Positions 48,614-61,280 are shown, counted from the stretch's first letter. The stretch: DNA of 64,000 bases from Hyperoodon ampullatus (GCA_949752795.1 OX457064.1:41846368-41910367), one strand, 5' to 3'. A program made the numbers and translations. Notes: generated from the sequence alone by a model not told the origin.

Positions 48614-51589
48614 CCAATTTCATTCTTTATATGTAGCTGTCCAGTTTTCCCAGCACCACTTATTGAAGAGACTGTCTTTTCTCCATTGTATATCCTTGCC
48701 TCCTTTGTCATAGATTAGTTGACCATAGGTGCGTGGGTTTATCTCTGGGCTTTCTGTCCTGTTACATTGATCTATATTTCTGTTTTTGTGCCAGTACCAT
48801 ACTGTCTTAATTACTGTAGCTTTGTAGTATAGTCTGAAGTCAGGGAGCCTGATTCCTCCAGCTCCGTTTTTTTCCCTGAAGACTGCTTTGGATATTCGGG
48901 GTCTTTTGTGTCTCCATACAAATTTTAAGTTTTTTTGTTCTAGTTCTGTAAAAAATGCCATTGGTAATTTGCTAGGGATTACATTGAATCTGTAGATTGC
49001 TTTGGGTAGTATAGTAATTTTCACAATATTGATTCTTCCAATCTAAGAACATGGTATATCTCTCCATCTGTTTATATCATCTTTAATTTCTTTCATCAGT
49101 GTCTTGTAGTTTTCTGCATACAGGGCTTTTGCCTCCCTAGGCAGGTTTATTCCTATGTATTTTATTCTTTTTGTTGCAATAGTAATTGAGAGTGTTTCCT
49201 TAGTTTCTCTTTCAGATTTTTCATCATTAGTGTATACGAATGGAAGAGATTTCTGTGCATTAATTTTGTATCCTGCAACTTTACCAAATTCAATGATTAG
49301 ATCTTGTAGTTTTCTAGTAGCATCTTTAGGATTCTCTATGTATACTATCATGTCATCTGCAAACAGTGACAGCTTTACTTCTTCTTTTCTGATTCAGATT
49401 CCTTTTATTTCTTTTTCTTCTCTGATTGCCATGGTTAGGACTTCCAAAACTATGTTGAATAATAGTGGTGAGAGTGGACATCCTTGTCTTGTTCCTGTTC
49501 TTAGAGGAAATGCTTTCAGTCTTTCACTATTGAGAAAGATGTTTGTTGTGGGTTTATCATATATGGCCTTTATTATGTTGAGGTAGGTTCCCTCTATGCC
49601 CACTTTCTGGAGAGTTTTTATTATAAATCAGTGTTGAATTTTGTCAAAAGCTTTTTCTGCATCTATTGAGATGATCATATGGTTTTTATTCCTTAATTTG
49701 TTAATGTGGTGTATCACATTGATTGATTTGCATATACTGAAGAATCCTTGCATCCCTGTAATAAATCCCACTTGATGGTGGATGATCCTTTTAATGTGTT
49801 GTTGAATTCTGTTTGCTAGTATTTTGTTGAGTATTTTTGCATCTATATTCATCAGTGTTATTGGTCTGTAATTTTCTTTTTTTGTAGTATCTTTGCCTGG
49901 TCTTGGTATCAGGGTGATGGTGGCCTCATAGAATGAGTTTTGGAGTGTTCATTCCTGTGCAATATTTTGGAAGAGTTTGAGAAGGATAGGTGTTAGCTCT
50001 TCTCTAAATGTTTGATAGAATTCACCTGTGAAGCCATCTGGTCCTGGACTTTTGTTTGTTGGAAGATTTTGAATCACAGTTTCAGTTTTATTACTTGTGA
50101 TTGGTCTGTTCATATTTTTTTATTTCTTCCTGGTCCTGCCTTGGAAGGTTATACCTTTCTAAGGATTTGTCCATTTCTTCCAGGTTGTCCATTTTATTGG
50201 CATAGAGCTGCTTGTAGTAGTCTCTTAGGATGCTTTGTATTTCTGCAGTGTCTGTTGTAACTTCTCCTTTTTCACTTCTAATTTTATTGATTTGAGTCCT
50301 TTCCCTCTTCTTCTTGATGAGTCTGGCTAATGGTTTATCAATTTTATTTATCTTCTCAAAGAACCAGATTTTGGTTTTATTGATCTTTGCTATTGTTTTC
50401 TTTGTTTCTATTTCATTTATTTCTGCTCTGATCTTTATGATTTCTTTCCTTCTGTTAACTTTGGGTTTTGATTGTTCTTCTTTCTCTAGTTCCTTTAGGT
50501 GTAAGGTTAGATTGTTTACTTGAGATGTTTCTTGAGGTAGGCTTGTATTGCTATAAAGTTCCCTCTTAGAACTGCTTTTGCTGCATCCCATAGATTTTGG
50601 GTCATTGTGTTTTCATTGTCATTTGTCTCTAGGTATTTTTTGATTTCCTCTTTGATTTCTTCAGTGATCTCTTGGTTATTTAGTAATGTATTGTTTAGCC
50701 TCCATGTGTTTGTGTTTTTTACGATTTTTTCCCTGTAATTGATTTCTAATCTCATAGTGTTGAGGTCAGAAAAGATGCTTGATATGATTTCAATTTTCTT
50801 AAATTTACTGAAGCTTAATTTGTGATCGAGGTGTGATCTATCCTGGAGAATGTTCCATGCACACTTGAGAAGAAAGTGTAATCTGCTGTTTTTGGATGGA
50901 ATGTCCTGTAAATATCAATTCTATCTGGTCTGTTGTGTCATTTAAAGCTTGTGTTTCCTTATTAATTTTCTGTCTGGATGATCTGTCCATTGGTGTAAGT
51001 GAGGTGTTAAAGTCCCCGACTATTATTGTGTTACTGTCGATTTCCTATTTTATAGCTGTTAGCGGTTGCCTTACGTATTGAGGTGCTCCTATATTGGGTG
51101 CACATCTATTTATAATTGTTATATCTTCTTCTTGGATTGATCCCTTGATCATTATGTAGTGTCCTTCCTTGTCTCTTGTAATATTCTTTATTTGAAAGTC
51201 TATTTTATCTGATATGAGTATTGCTACTCCAGCTTTCTTTTGATTTCCATTTGCATGGAATATCTTTTTCCCTCAGTTTATTTCTAGCGGAGGAAAAAAA
51301 GTATATCAACAATTTAGAATTCTGAGACCCAGCCATTTTTAAACCATGGTTAAGAGTCATTCCATTTTAGAAATTGTGTGAATTATTTGCATAGATTTAG
51401 TGCCAAGATAAAGATAGACAAATATTTAAGTCTTTATTTACATGGAATACAGTTCTTGTGCATAAAAATATGTTAAAAACCAAAACCATGATCCTTGAAT
51501 TCAAAAAACATAGTGGGAAGTTTGGAAGAAGAGGGTGGAATATGCCTGGGATAGTTAAGATACAGTAGAGTGAGAAGTTAACATAGCAG

Positions 51590-51820
51590 CTAAGAGTACA
51601 CGTTCTGGGGTCCTACTAGTTAGGCTCATGCCTCAATCTACTACTTTCTAGTTCAGTGATCTTGGTAAGTCACTTAATCTCCCAATACTTCTATTTCCTC
51701 AGCTTACAAAAAGGCTCTCAGTGGTAAGGATGCTATAGATGTGGAACAAGGGAACAAACATACAACTAATCAGGGCATTTATAATTATTGACACTATTAC
51801 TATTATAAAATTAATAAAAG
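51590..51820 (+). mobile_element. MIR SINE fragment
   Basis: 'gggtcctactagttaggctc', 'ttctagttcagtgatcttgg', 'taagtcacttaatctcccaa' and 'ttcctcagcttacaaaaagg' keep the MIR block order. Confidence 0.7.
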
Positions 51821-52009
51821 TCCTGCATGACTAACAAATTAAATAAATGTTACATAAGTTCTATAGCTTTTTTAAGAGATTAATGTAAATTGGAGTAGTT
51901 GAGAATGTCTTCATGAAGCAAATGAAACATGACCTGGAACCAGAAACCCAGATTCATGGAATGAAATGATCCATGAAATGAAATGAAACTAGAGATTATC
52001 CACCCTTCG

Positions 52010-52245
52010 TGGGCAGTAGTAGTGAATACTTGCTTAGTGCTCCCTGTGTGCTGGGTACTTTTCTAAGCACTTTATATATATCTTCATGCATCATCCAATC
52101 TTTACAGCAACCTTGTGTACTGTAAACTATTAGTTCCTTTTTTTCAGGTGGGAAGATTGAGGCACAGAGTGGTTAAGTGGATTGTTTCTGATCACACAGC
52201 AACCAAGTTGCAGATCTGACTCTAGAGTTTACACCCATAACCACT
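52010..52245 (+). mobile_element. MIR SINE
   Basis: 'tgcttagtgctccctgtgtg', 'ctaagcactttatatata', 'catccaatctttacagcaac', 'gaagattgaggcacagagtg' and 'tctgatcacacagcaaccaa' give an almost complete MIR. Confidence 0.9.
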
Positions 52246-54815
52246 ATCCTATGCTGTTCCAGATAGAGTTTTGTGCCATAGAGTTTTGTGCCAAAACTAA
52301 GGTTGGTGAGGGAAAACAATTTGCTCAAGGTGACTAGTAGATAGTGCCCAAGAAGTTAGGCACTTTTTGTGTGATTTCCCTAGTCATGATGGGAGGGCCC
52401 GTGAGGTGAGATGAAGGCCAGGTGTTAATTTCTCTGAAGAAGGCCTGAGCATTTTCTGTCCTTTGGGGAGCAAGGCAGCAGTATTTGCAGATTAGGTGTG
52501 CATTGGATAGTGGGAAGATGAAGTTTGATAGGTCACAGTCAACATTTGTGAGTCAGCAAAAGTCAATCAGGTACATTTGGGATTTATTCCTAAGGACAAA
52601 CAGGCCAGTCTGGAAATTTCTAAGCATGAAATCAGATGTCGTGTTATTGAGGAAGAGAAAGTGGAGAGAAAAAAACAAAGGCGTATAATATATATATATA
52701 TTTTGTACATATATTTCAGCATATAAGCACACTGTAGTTAACCATATTTAAAAGAGATACATACTAAGTAATGCACCTGTATCAGAAATGTTATAATTAT
52801 GTCGGTAGAATCTAATGTGGTAAATTGAAGAAATGTTCAGCGGCTACGAATTTATATGCATGCAGTTGTAAAGGGAGAGGGGAATCAAGCTTAATCTGAC
52901 TTAATATTTATCCCTATGCACACCCTCAGGTTACAAAGCTTCTATTAACTTCAAAGGAGCGAGGTGGAGAATGCAACCCAGGCCTGTTTGGTTTGTGATC
53001 ATACACTTGTTTTGCGGGTGGTATCCATGTGTTTCTCCAAAGTTCATCTTTTCTATTTGCACACACGGAAGGAGAGCCGAGTCCTCTTTCATCTTCATAT
53101 TTTTCTAGTTTCTTGGAAATGTCAATTACAAAGGAGGGCTGTATAAATCTTTGTGTGGTTTAAGTGCTAATATAAGCTGCCAAACGTATCAGCTGGCTAC
53201 AGTATTTGACACACTTAATACTGACTTTACACCTGCAGTTATAGCAGACGCAGTGGTAGAGCTCTGTGTTCTAAAGAATGAGATTATATTTCAGAATACA
53301 ACATAAAAAAGAAATATAAAGAAGTCCATTCTACTCATGAGTTTCCTACATTGTGTTACATCGGTAAAACATTAAACGGCTTGAAAAAACGCTGTTTGTT
53401 TTCATTGTCCGTTATCCTCTTTGATCACTAAGCTGTAGAAAAATGATTATTCCTGTATAATTTGTGATCTACAGTAGGCATTATAATATCCATTTATTCA
53501 CAAGGGCTTGCTGTTAACATCTAAGCGTCTCAAGAGACCAATTTTAAATAGGTGCTTTAGGTTGACACAGCAGTAAATATAGTTTTGACAGTTTTAAAAG
53601 AAAGCAGTTAAACATGAGAATGCATTGATTGTTTGGATATACCACCTCATTTGAGCATGGAAATCCATTTATATATACCTTACATCTTTAATTTTTAAAA
53701 TCCACAAGGATTATTAGTAACTAATATTTATTTAAGTGAAATTTATGTGAAAATACAATCCAATGCAGAATTTATTTCCCAGTTAGTGCATTTATATATT
53801 ATGAATAACATAAAGACTTGCATTGTGCCAAGATTAGTATGATTTGATATGTATCTTGATGTTACCACAAAACGCTTTTCCAAAGTAGAAGTAAAAAGAT
53901 TTGTAATATACAAACATTGCCTCCATGTTGTGATTTTCTATTTCCAATAACACCTGTACAATACTGCTTCCTAGTTATGCTCTACATTTTATGTTTAATG
54001 TGGTAATCTAATTTCCCCTTATTTGCAATTAGCAAGTCAAAGTAAAAAATGTACATTGGAAAGTTGCCATGACACTATTGCTCTGGAGCCAAATTTAGTA
54101 ACTGGTGAGAAGTCTTGGTTCCTATCAGAGAGGGCTGGTTCCTGAAGGACGAAGCAGAATGATCTTATTACATGGCGTTTTCCCCTGTAATGTAACCTCA
54201 AGGATGCACTTGTGGGATCATGCAATAGGAAGGCTCTAGAGTAGCGGAAAAAAGGAACAGACTTCCTTTGAACTAGCAGCTGCGAAGTTACATCAACAAC
54301 TCTATGAAGTGTAATAAAATTTTGGGGATAATTTTCTACACATTTAAGAAGCCCTTCTGGAATACTGTGAATAGGGTGAAAATTAAGGAAATTTCTAAGG
54401 TTATCAGTGTGTGTAATTAATGAATAGTTGTATAATACTTGATTTCGTATTTTCAGCTATTCTCATGATTATATATCCCTAGATCATAGCAAGTAAGTCA
54501 CATATAATTGTAAATTTATATAAATATGTCGAGATAAATTGGGCTGCAGGGTATAAAAATCATTTAAAAAGTTGTATATCCATGGTTAAAGTCTTTCTTA
54601 ATAACTGTTCATTGTGAAGATTGTGAAAGTGGACAAGAGTAGTCTCTTAAACTCTTTATGTAATACCATAAACTGACTTGGTTCATTTGTGATTCATAAC
54701 TCCCAACTGTTAAGCCAATTAAAAATTAGAGATGTCTTCCTGTAGAAAAAAAATTAATTTAATCTATAATATAATACATTAAAAAAAAACTTACATTCAA
54801 AGGAAGCAATCTATT

Positions 54816-55353
54816 TTTTTAATAAATTTATTTATTTTTGGCTGCGTTCGGTTTTCTTTGCTGTGTGCAGGCTTTCTCTAGTTGCAGCGAGCGGGCTTCT
54901 CCTTGCGGTGGCTTCTCTTGTTGCGGAGCATGGGCTCTAGGTGCGCAGGCTTCAGTAGTTGTGGCACGTGGGCTCAGTAGTTGTGGCTTGCAGGCTCTAG
55001 AGCACAGGCTCAGTAGTTGTGGCGCACAGGCTTAGTTGCTCCATGGCATGTGGGATCTTTCCAGACCGGGGCTCGAGCCCATGTCCCCTGCACTGGCAGG
55101 CGGATTCTTTTTTTTTTTTTTTTTTTTTTAATTTATTTTGGCTGCATTGGGTCTTCGTTGCGGTGCGCGGGCTTCTCATTGCGGGGGCTTCTCTTGTTGC
55201 GGAGCACAGGCTCTAGGCGCACAGGCTTCAGTAGTTGTGGCTCGTGGGCTTAGTTGCTCCGCGGCATGTGGGATCTTCCTGGACCAGGGCTCGAACCCGT
55301 GTCCCCTGCATTGGCAGGCGGATCCTTAACCACTGCGCCACCAGGGAAGCCCT
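54816..55353 (-). mobile_element. Dimeric CHR-type SINE inside one TSD
   Basis: Two long CHR units lie head to tail on the minus strand. The 5' unit (55353-55108) has the complete start (gggcttccctggtggcgcag) and a 22-A tail. The 3' unit (55107-54816) lacks its first ~28 bp and starts directly at gaatccgcctgccag. One TSD, ggaagcaatctatt, flanks the pair (54802-54815 and 55354-55367). The many alanine/glycine/cysteine-rich ORFs across it are SINE artefacts. Confidence 0.93.
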
Positions 55354-57523
55354 GGAAGCAATCTATTAAAAATAAGTATGTTAAGAAATCACAGAAACCA
55401 CTTAAAAAGTGCTAGTGTAATTCTGAAACTCTTCATCCCAATAACAGTTTTCTTGGGATTATATCCTTTAGCTGTGGAAATGCGATCTGTGTATACACTG
55501 ATTGTTTACATTTGCTTTCTGAAACATTTGCAAAGTAAAATCAGCTCCTTATATCTTATGTGGTATCTCTTGACTGTTTATTTCATGGCCATGTTTAAGC
55601 CTATCCAAAGCTCTCTTGGTTGGTTTTCTTTATCATCCTTCGGCTTGTTTGCTTATTTTATTTATGAAGGCTGGGCCTGTGTCAGTAGAGACTTTTTATA
55701 GTTATTCTGATATCACTCATGCTATAGAATTTTTACGTTAACATTTATTGTTAAGAAATGACAAAAGGGCTTGATTGGCATCTGGAGGTACTGATGGTAT
55801 TGTCACAGTTTAGGAAGCAAACACTCTACTTAGCTACGAGTCTCATTTTTTAAGAAAATCTTATGAATTTTCATAAGGAAGTTTGGTCAGCAATATTATC
55901 TGCTATATGAAAAATAACATGCACTTTTCTAAATGTTTCTACATAATAATGACACATTTTTTTCTTCCTAAAGGCTATTTTGGGGTTAAAAATGTGGCTC
56001 CCAAATCATAGTATTTACTTTTATATTTCATGAATCTCCCTTTTCTTGGAGAGAGTTCTTAATCTGGTACAGTTAAATAACCATTTTTCAAGATGGGCAA
56101 AATAGTTTGGATAAAAGCTTTTCTGTAAGAATGGTAATTTCTCATGGAAAATGCTCTAGTGTACATTGAATTAAATATTACAGGGCATATTTAAAGAAAA
56201 TCCCCAAATTTATTTTGGGGAAGAAATTCTAAAAATTTTGTACCAAATTAGTAGTTGGTTTAAGTAAGACATGTTTGTGGGATTTATCCTCATTAGTAGT
56301 AACATCTGTAACAATTGAGGCCAAGTGACAGATAATTTCTTTTTTAAGAAGGTGTTTATTGTCAGGAAAATTACAAAGTTTCCTTTGTAATTACTCTTTG
56401 TTATTTTGGCAGCCTGTAAAGTTTTATTGGCATTTACTGAAAGGTACTTTTTTTGGCTCTAGCCAGCTGCCTTTCTTTGTGGGGTAAACTTTTCTAGCTC
56501 TGGTATTCACAACATATTTTCAACTTTGTCTACCGATGGTGTCTTTTTGAACAAGGAGCCAAGTGGCTAATAATGTCTGAATTGTTCTCAATCGTGTTTT
56601 CAGGAGAGTGACATCAGAATACTGCAGGTGTACTTCAGCCATTTGAGTGTTGTATCCTACTTATCCGGTGTATCATTTTGGTACTAAAGTGGTCAATTTA
56701 AGACCATGCAAATTACAGGCTCTTTCACATACAGCCTGGAGGAAAAGTATGTTGAAATTATGAATCGAAAGTGAGGATTCACTAATTTGAAAGAAAATAG
56801 AATCTTTCAAGCAGTACTGGGTCACCAAATCGGAATTGAAAGATTCTTTTCAAGAGGTGAATATTAAAAGAAGTAAAGCCCAAACATTGAAGAAATGGTG
56901 CTATAATAGAATTTTGTTAGACTTGGGAGTGTGACATATACGTTTGGAATTTCAGTTGTCTTGGTGGCGGTATTCACTCGGTCGCCCATGTACCATTTCT
57001 CTTACCTCTGGGCTTATTTAAAGACTTTTCTAGTTCAAGCCATTACATGTGAGATGAATTCTAAATTTAGAATTACACTGCTCTAGTTCTGAAGACCACC
57101 AAATTCATTTAAGCAAGTCTTTGCATCATTAATTACTTATTTCATTGCTTTGAAAATAATACTGGAGAGAGTGGTTATACTTTATTTCACAAAAACTTAT
57201 TTATTTGACTACTCGTTCTTAGTGAGTAAGACTTACAAATCATAGAAAACTGCTGGTCTTTTTACTAATTATTATTCCAAAGTGATGACAAGGCACGTTA
57301 GTAATTGGCAGTCTTCTTTGGCAATGAAATATCATCTTAATTTTGTTTTTTATGTTACTATGGTCTATAGAGTAATTAATGTAAAATTATAGGTTGGAGC
57401 TTCTGTATTTGTGATTTAATAAAAAAGGAAAATTAAAGATTACATTTATCATTTGCTACTTCTAAGTAAAAATATCCTTAGATGCTACTATCTGCCTTGG
57501 TTCTTCTCTACTGTCTGTGGTCT

Positions 57524-58514
57524 ACTTTTTTTTTTATCAATAGATTTCAAAGAATATATTTACCACCTTTTATCTGAACCACTTGTTAGAGATCTATACA
57601 GATAGTTTGCAGAGGGTGGTACTCTGAGGTTTGTTCTGGAGAGCTGGACGAGGGAGGGGGGTGCAGGATAGAAGAAGCCCACCTTTTACATGTCCTTCCT
57701 ATGGGAAGGACCTGTCTTCATGGTCACACAGGATCAAGGACAGAGCACTCTTGGTGTCTGGGTATTCTGCAGGGCCCATCTGTCATGGCCTTCTTCAGAA
57801 CTTCCTCATGCTAGACTGAGAAACACCAGGTAGTGTTGGCATCTTCCAAGTCAGCTAGGAATAATAATAGATACTGGTCAGCCTTTTCCAAGACAGTATT
57901 GTCCATTATTTGAAAGAAATTACAGAATTACAAGGTAGAGAAGTAATATTAATTGTTATAACCATATAGGTCTTAACGAGCATCCATATCAAAGCACAAT
58001 GCAACAATTTCTGCAGAAGAGGTATCTTTGGTATTTATCAAGGTCGTAAGTAGGTAACTGATGAAGTAGGGCCGTTTCTGAAGGGTGTGGGTTTGGGTGG
58101 ACATCTTGATTCAGTACTTCATTTCAGTTTATTAGATCTGTTTCTCAAATAGCTGCAGCTTGTTCAGGTTTGATTCCTGCCAGCTGGATATGAAGTACTC
58201 TCTGTTTGGGCTTGCTGTACAGAATCTCTTTCCAAAAAAATAGTGTCGTGCTGCTTTCCATCTACTGGACCAGTAGGGGAAGGAAGATCTGATTTGAAGC
58301 CAGTACAGAATGCAAAACTGATTAGATTTGGATTGTTTTTACATTAGGTTTTCTTTTCCCTGTTCTTACCCTTTTCCAGATGGAAGAACCAGTTTCCCAC
58401 CAGGGCACTTTCTCCTGGCAGTTAAATTGTGAAGGTGAGGATCATTTAGCACCACTACTGCTGAAGTACTGTTATAGTAGGATTAGGCTTTAAAATTTAG
58501 AGGAATGAATCAGC
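57524..58514 (-). pseudogene. Possible retrocopy of an unidentified transcript
   Basis: On the minus strand the segment ends with tctattgat and a run of 10 A (T-run at 57526-57535), preceded by a variant AATATA signal. It may have a TSD: actgtctgtggtct at 57510-57523 against actgtccgaggtct at 58515-58528 (12 of 14). The block is GC-richer than its surroundings and includes a stretch open for about 45 codons near 58110-57975 on the minus strand (STQTHTLQKRPYFISYLLTT). I recognise no protein family. It could equally be unique intronic sequence with chance features. Confidence 0.3.
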
Positions 58515-58585
58515 ACTGTCCGAGGTCTCTCTATTTTTAAATTAATAGTGCTTGTGATGCTTTTAAACTAGGAATATAACTTTTT

Positions 58586-58786
58586 TTTTTTTTTGCGGTA
58601 CGCGGGCCTCTCACTGCTGTGGCCTCTCCCGTTGCGGAGCACAGGCTCGGGACGCGCAGGCTCAGCGGCCATGGCTCACGGACCCAGCCGCTCCGCGGCA
58701 TGTGGGATCTTCCCGGACCGGGGCACGAACCCGTGTACCTTGCATCGGCAGGCGGACTCTCAACCACTGCGCCACCAGGGAAGCCC
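58586..58786 (-). mobile_element. CHR SINE, complete with TSD
   Basis: T-tail at the left, GC-rich body, and gccaccagggaagccc at the right end. The TSD ggaatataacttttt is perfect (58571-58585 and 58787-58801). ORFs on both strands over it are by-products. Confidence 0.97.
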
Positions 58787-59204
58787 GGAATATAACTTTT
58801 TATCTTTTGATTCTGCTTTTTATTTTATCAACATAATAACATTACTTTTCATCATCAGCTGGAAAGAAGGTGGTCCATGAAATGCCTTTTAAAGCATCAA
58901 GTGTTTTAAAATGTTAACCATATGTACACCTTTCTAATGTGCATTATGAACCCTCCTTTCTTGAATATAGTAGATGACACTCAATTTTGCCTTTTCTTGG
59001 TCATTATGAATTTCAGTGACCACCATTTGCTAAAATCCAGTAATGCCCTCAAGGATTACTGAGGTGCTTAGAGCTGTGTGGCCTCAGAATGTTATGCCCT
59101 CTGAATTCTTGCATCAGATTTTTACATTTTTCTTTGACATCAGTAAGCAGGTACTTACACCCAGAGTTACATTTTAGAACTACAAGATTGCTTAGTCTGA
59201 TGCT

Positions 59205-59335
59205 TTCATTTTGGAGATGAGGAACAGAAGCCCAGAGAGGTTGCACACTATGCCCGAGGTCACGCAGCTAGTTAGCGGTGGGGTAGGAACTAGGTACAGA
59301 TTACTTGACTCCTTATCCAATGCTTATTCTGCCAG
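59205..59335 (+). mobile_element. MIR SINE fragment
   Basis: 'tttggagatgaggaacagaa', 'gcccagagaggttgcacact', 'atgcccgaggtcacgcagct' and 'agttagcggtggggtagga' are the MIR core. Confidence 0.88.
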
Positions 59336-59604
59336 GCCACACTGTTTGCTTTTTCCTTTTGTCAAGATACCTTCCTTATAGATTCTTCTCCATGTGTACA
59401 TTTTTTGTTCTTAGTGAGTAGTTGACTTGACATACTACTGTGAAGTAGTATGTGTGAAGTTTCCATGTGAAATTGGAAACAAGATGAAATAGAAAACGTA
59501 GTATGGTAACACTCTGATTGTTGAAGTCCCGTTCCTATCATTGTTCACTTTACTTTCTTGAGTTTCAGTTTATCTTCTGTGAAAGGAAGTGCTTGGGGTA
59601 ATAA

Positions 59605-59840
59605 TGGTAATAACTAACGTTTCCTGACTTCTTACCATGTGCCAGGTACTCTTCAAAGTTCTCCTGTGCATTACCTCATTTAATTTTCACACACACCCCA
59701 TGAGGAAGGTCTATGATAAGCCCCATATTACACAGGGAGAAACTGAATCCTGTAACAGCTACCTAGTTGACCAGAAGTCCTTAAGCTAGTAAGTAGCAAA
59801 GCCAAATTTCATCTCCACACTCTTAACCACTGCTGTTATG
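59605..59840 (+). mobile_element. MIR SINE
   Basis: 'taactaacgtttcctgactt', 'cttaccatgtgccaggtact', 'cattacctcatttaattttc', 'cacagggagaaactgaatcc' and the tail 'cactcttaaccactgctgtt' form a nearly full MIR. Confidence 0.9.
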
Positions 59841-59904
59841 TTTCTGGATGATCTACGTGTTCTCTTTTAGCTGTCATGTGTAAATATTCTGGGTTTGAAT
59901 CATA

Positions 59905-60130
59905 ACAATGCCAATAGCTAATATTATTGAGCACTTACGTACTTTACATGTAGCGTCCCATTTAATCTTAACAGCAGCTCCACAAGGCAGGTGCTATTAT
60001 CATGCCCATTTTATAGAAGAGAAAAGTGAAGTACACAGAGGCTTGCCCAGTCTTACAACTGGTAAATAACAGTGGCAAAATTTGAAACCAGGCAGATGTA
60101 AGTACTTGTTATCTTCACTGCTCTGCCCTA
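59905..60130 (+). mobile_element. MIR SINE
   Basis: 'caatagctaatattattgag', 'cccatttaatcttaacagca', 'gctccacaaggcaggtgcta' and 'agagaaaagtgaagtacaca' are MIR blocks; this is the third MIR within 1 kb. Confidence 0.9.
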
Positions 60131-60212
60131 TTGCCTGAGAACGAGTACTTGAGTACCTAAGCCAGAGCGTGTTATGAGTTTTGTAATAGTTATTTTTGCT
60201 GATTAGAGGTAA

Positions 60213-60232
60213 TGTGTGTGTGTGTGTGTGTG
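60213..60232 (+). repeat. (TG)n microsatellite
   Basis: Ten uninterrupted TG units. Confidence 0.92.
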
Positions 60233-60839
60233 TCTGAGCACATGCACATCCACATGTGGAAACACACTGACTAATGATTTCTTAGCTGTGTGTTTGATGA
60301 GGTGTAGAAAACTCTCATGCCAAGCATAGAAATGAGGGAAGTGAATTTAGTGGCAGAGAGAATGGGGTGTGGAGTGGTAGCGATGGTGGGAACTGTGACA
60401 AATAGGAAAACACGGGTTGTGGCCAAAGGGGAAGCTGATATAGGGCTCAGTCAACTGCTGGCCTATTTTTCAGGCTGGAAAGTGGATTCAGTGTTGCTGG
60501 ATATTGTGTTTTTTTCTAGAGAAGCCAGAATTTTGGATTTTTAAACCAGAAAAAGATTTTAAAGCTGATTTTTAAATGATCACAACGAATTGAAATTATT
60601 TGAAGCCACTACGTGAATCAAACAGAAACATTGGCAACCTCTGGTTTAGACCATCAGGACTGGTAGATAAGTGACCTTCAGATGAGTCAGAGTTGGTTGC
60701 ATCTCGCTATCACCACTAGCTTTTGAAGAGTGAGGGTTCCAAATCCAGAATACTTGTCCATTCTATTCTGTCTATTAAGATGGCATAATGGTAGTCTGCG
60801 GTGTAGAGAAAGTTGAATTATGAAGTGTACTTTTAAGAA

Positions 60840-61280
60840 ATAACTGTCTTGCGTGAGGCTTTACTCTGTAGATTGTGAGGATTCCTGGCTTCTGATTTTG
60901 GCTCTGTCCTCAGCACTGGTTTCCAGGTCTGTAGACACCACACCAGATTCTGGATGGGGCTGCGGGGTGCAGGATGACCTCCGGGACTTTTTCAAGCTCC
61001 ATGCCCTCTTTTGTTCGGGTATGTACACCCCTGGCAGGACCATTCAGGAATCCCTGCGATGGAGCATGCAGTCCCTGTTACTGATAGGAGGAGTTTGGTA
61101 TTAGGAAAAAAAGTTTGATATGCCCTTTTGAGAAAGGTGTGGCTTCTCTGAGATTCAGTTCTGGTTTCCAGACTGCCCAGGAAGTTCCTTGCACGTGCTG
61201 AACATTTACTTCTGGGAGTAATGCAGGGGCAGTTTGATGACTGTTTGCCTTCCTCCAATTAGTGTAGCTCCTCTTGTTTA
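60840..61280. other. GC-richer unique block in intron 4
   Basis: This part of intron 4 has a higher GC content than its surroundings and no recognisable repeat. An 83-codon ORF (60853-61104) has no recognisable domain. It could be a regulatory element or an old exon-like sequence; I see no splice or promoter signal that decides. Confidence 0.3.

Larger units (their letters stand above)
46931..51324 (-). mobile_element. L1 LINE, 5'-truncated, with nested SINE and candidate 3' transduction
   Basis: The L1 body runs on the minus strand from about 51281 (inside ORF2, before the reverse transcriptase) to its 3' end near 47203. The RT core is well kept: one frame from 49852 down to 49043 is broken by in-frame stops only, including TGA codons at 49628-49630 and 49394-49396, and the catalytic FADD is intact at 49352-49363. 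The C-terminal [13 protein letters not shown] region lies near 47780-47830. A CHR SINE (48400-48613) is inserted in it. Between the L1 A-rich end (47190-47225) and a second A-rich end (46931-46952) are about 240 bp of non-L1 sequence. A 17-bp duplication with one mismatch, agaccca(a/g)ccattttta, flanks everything at 46914-46930 and 51325-51341. Frameshifts elsewhere make it inactive. Confidence 0.88.
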
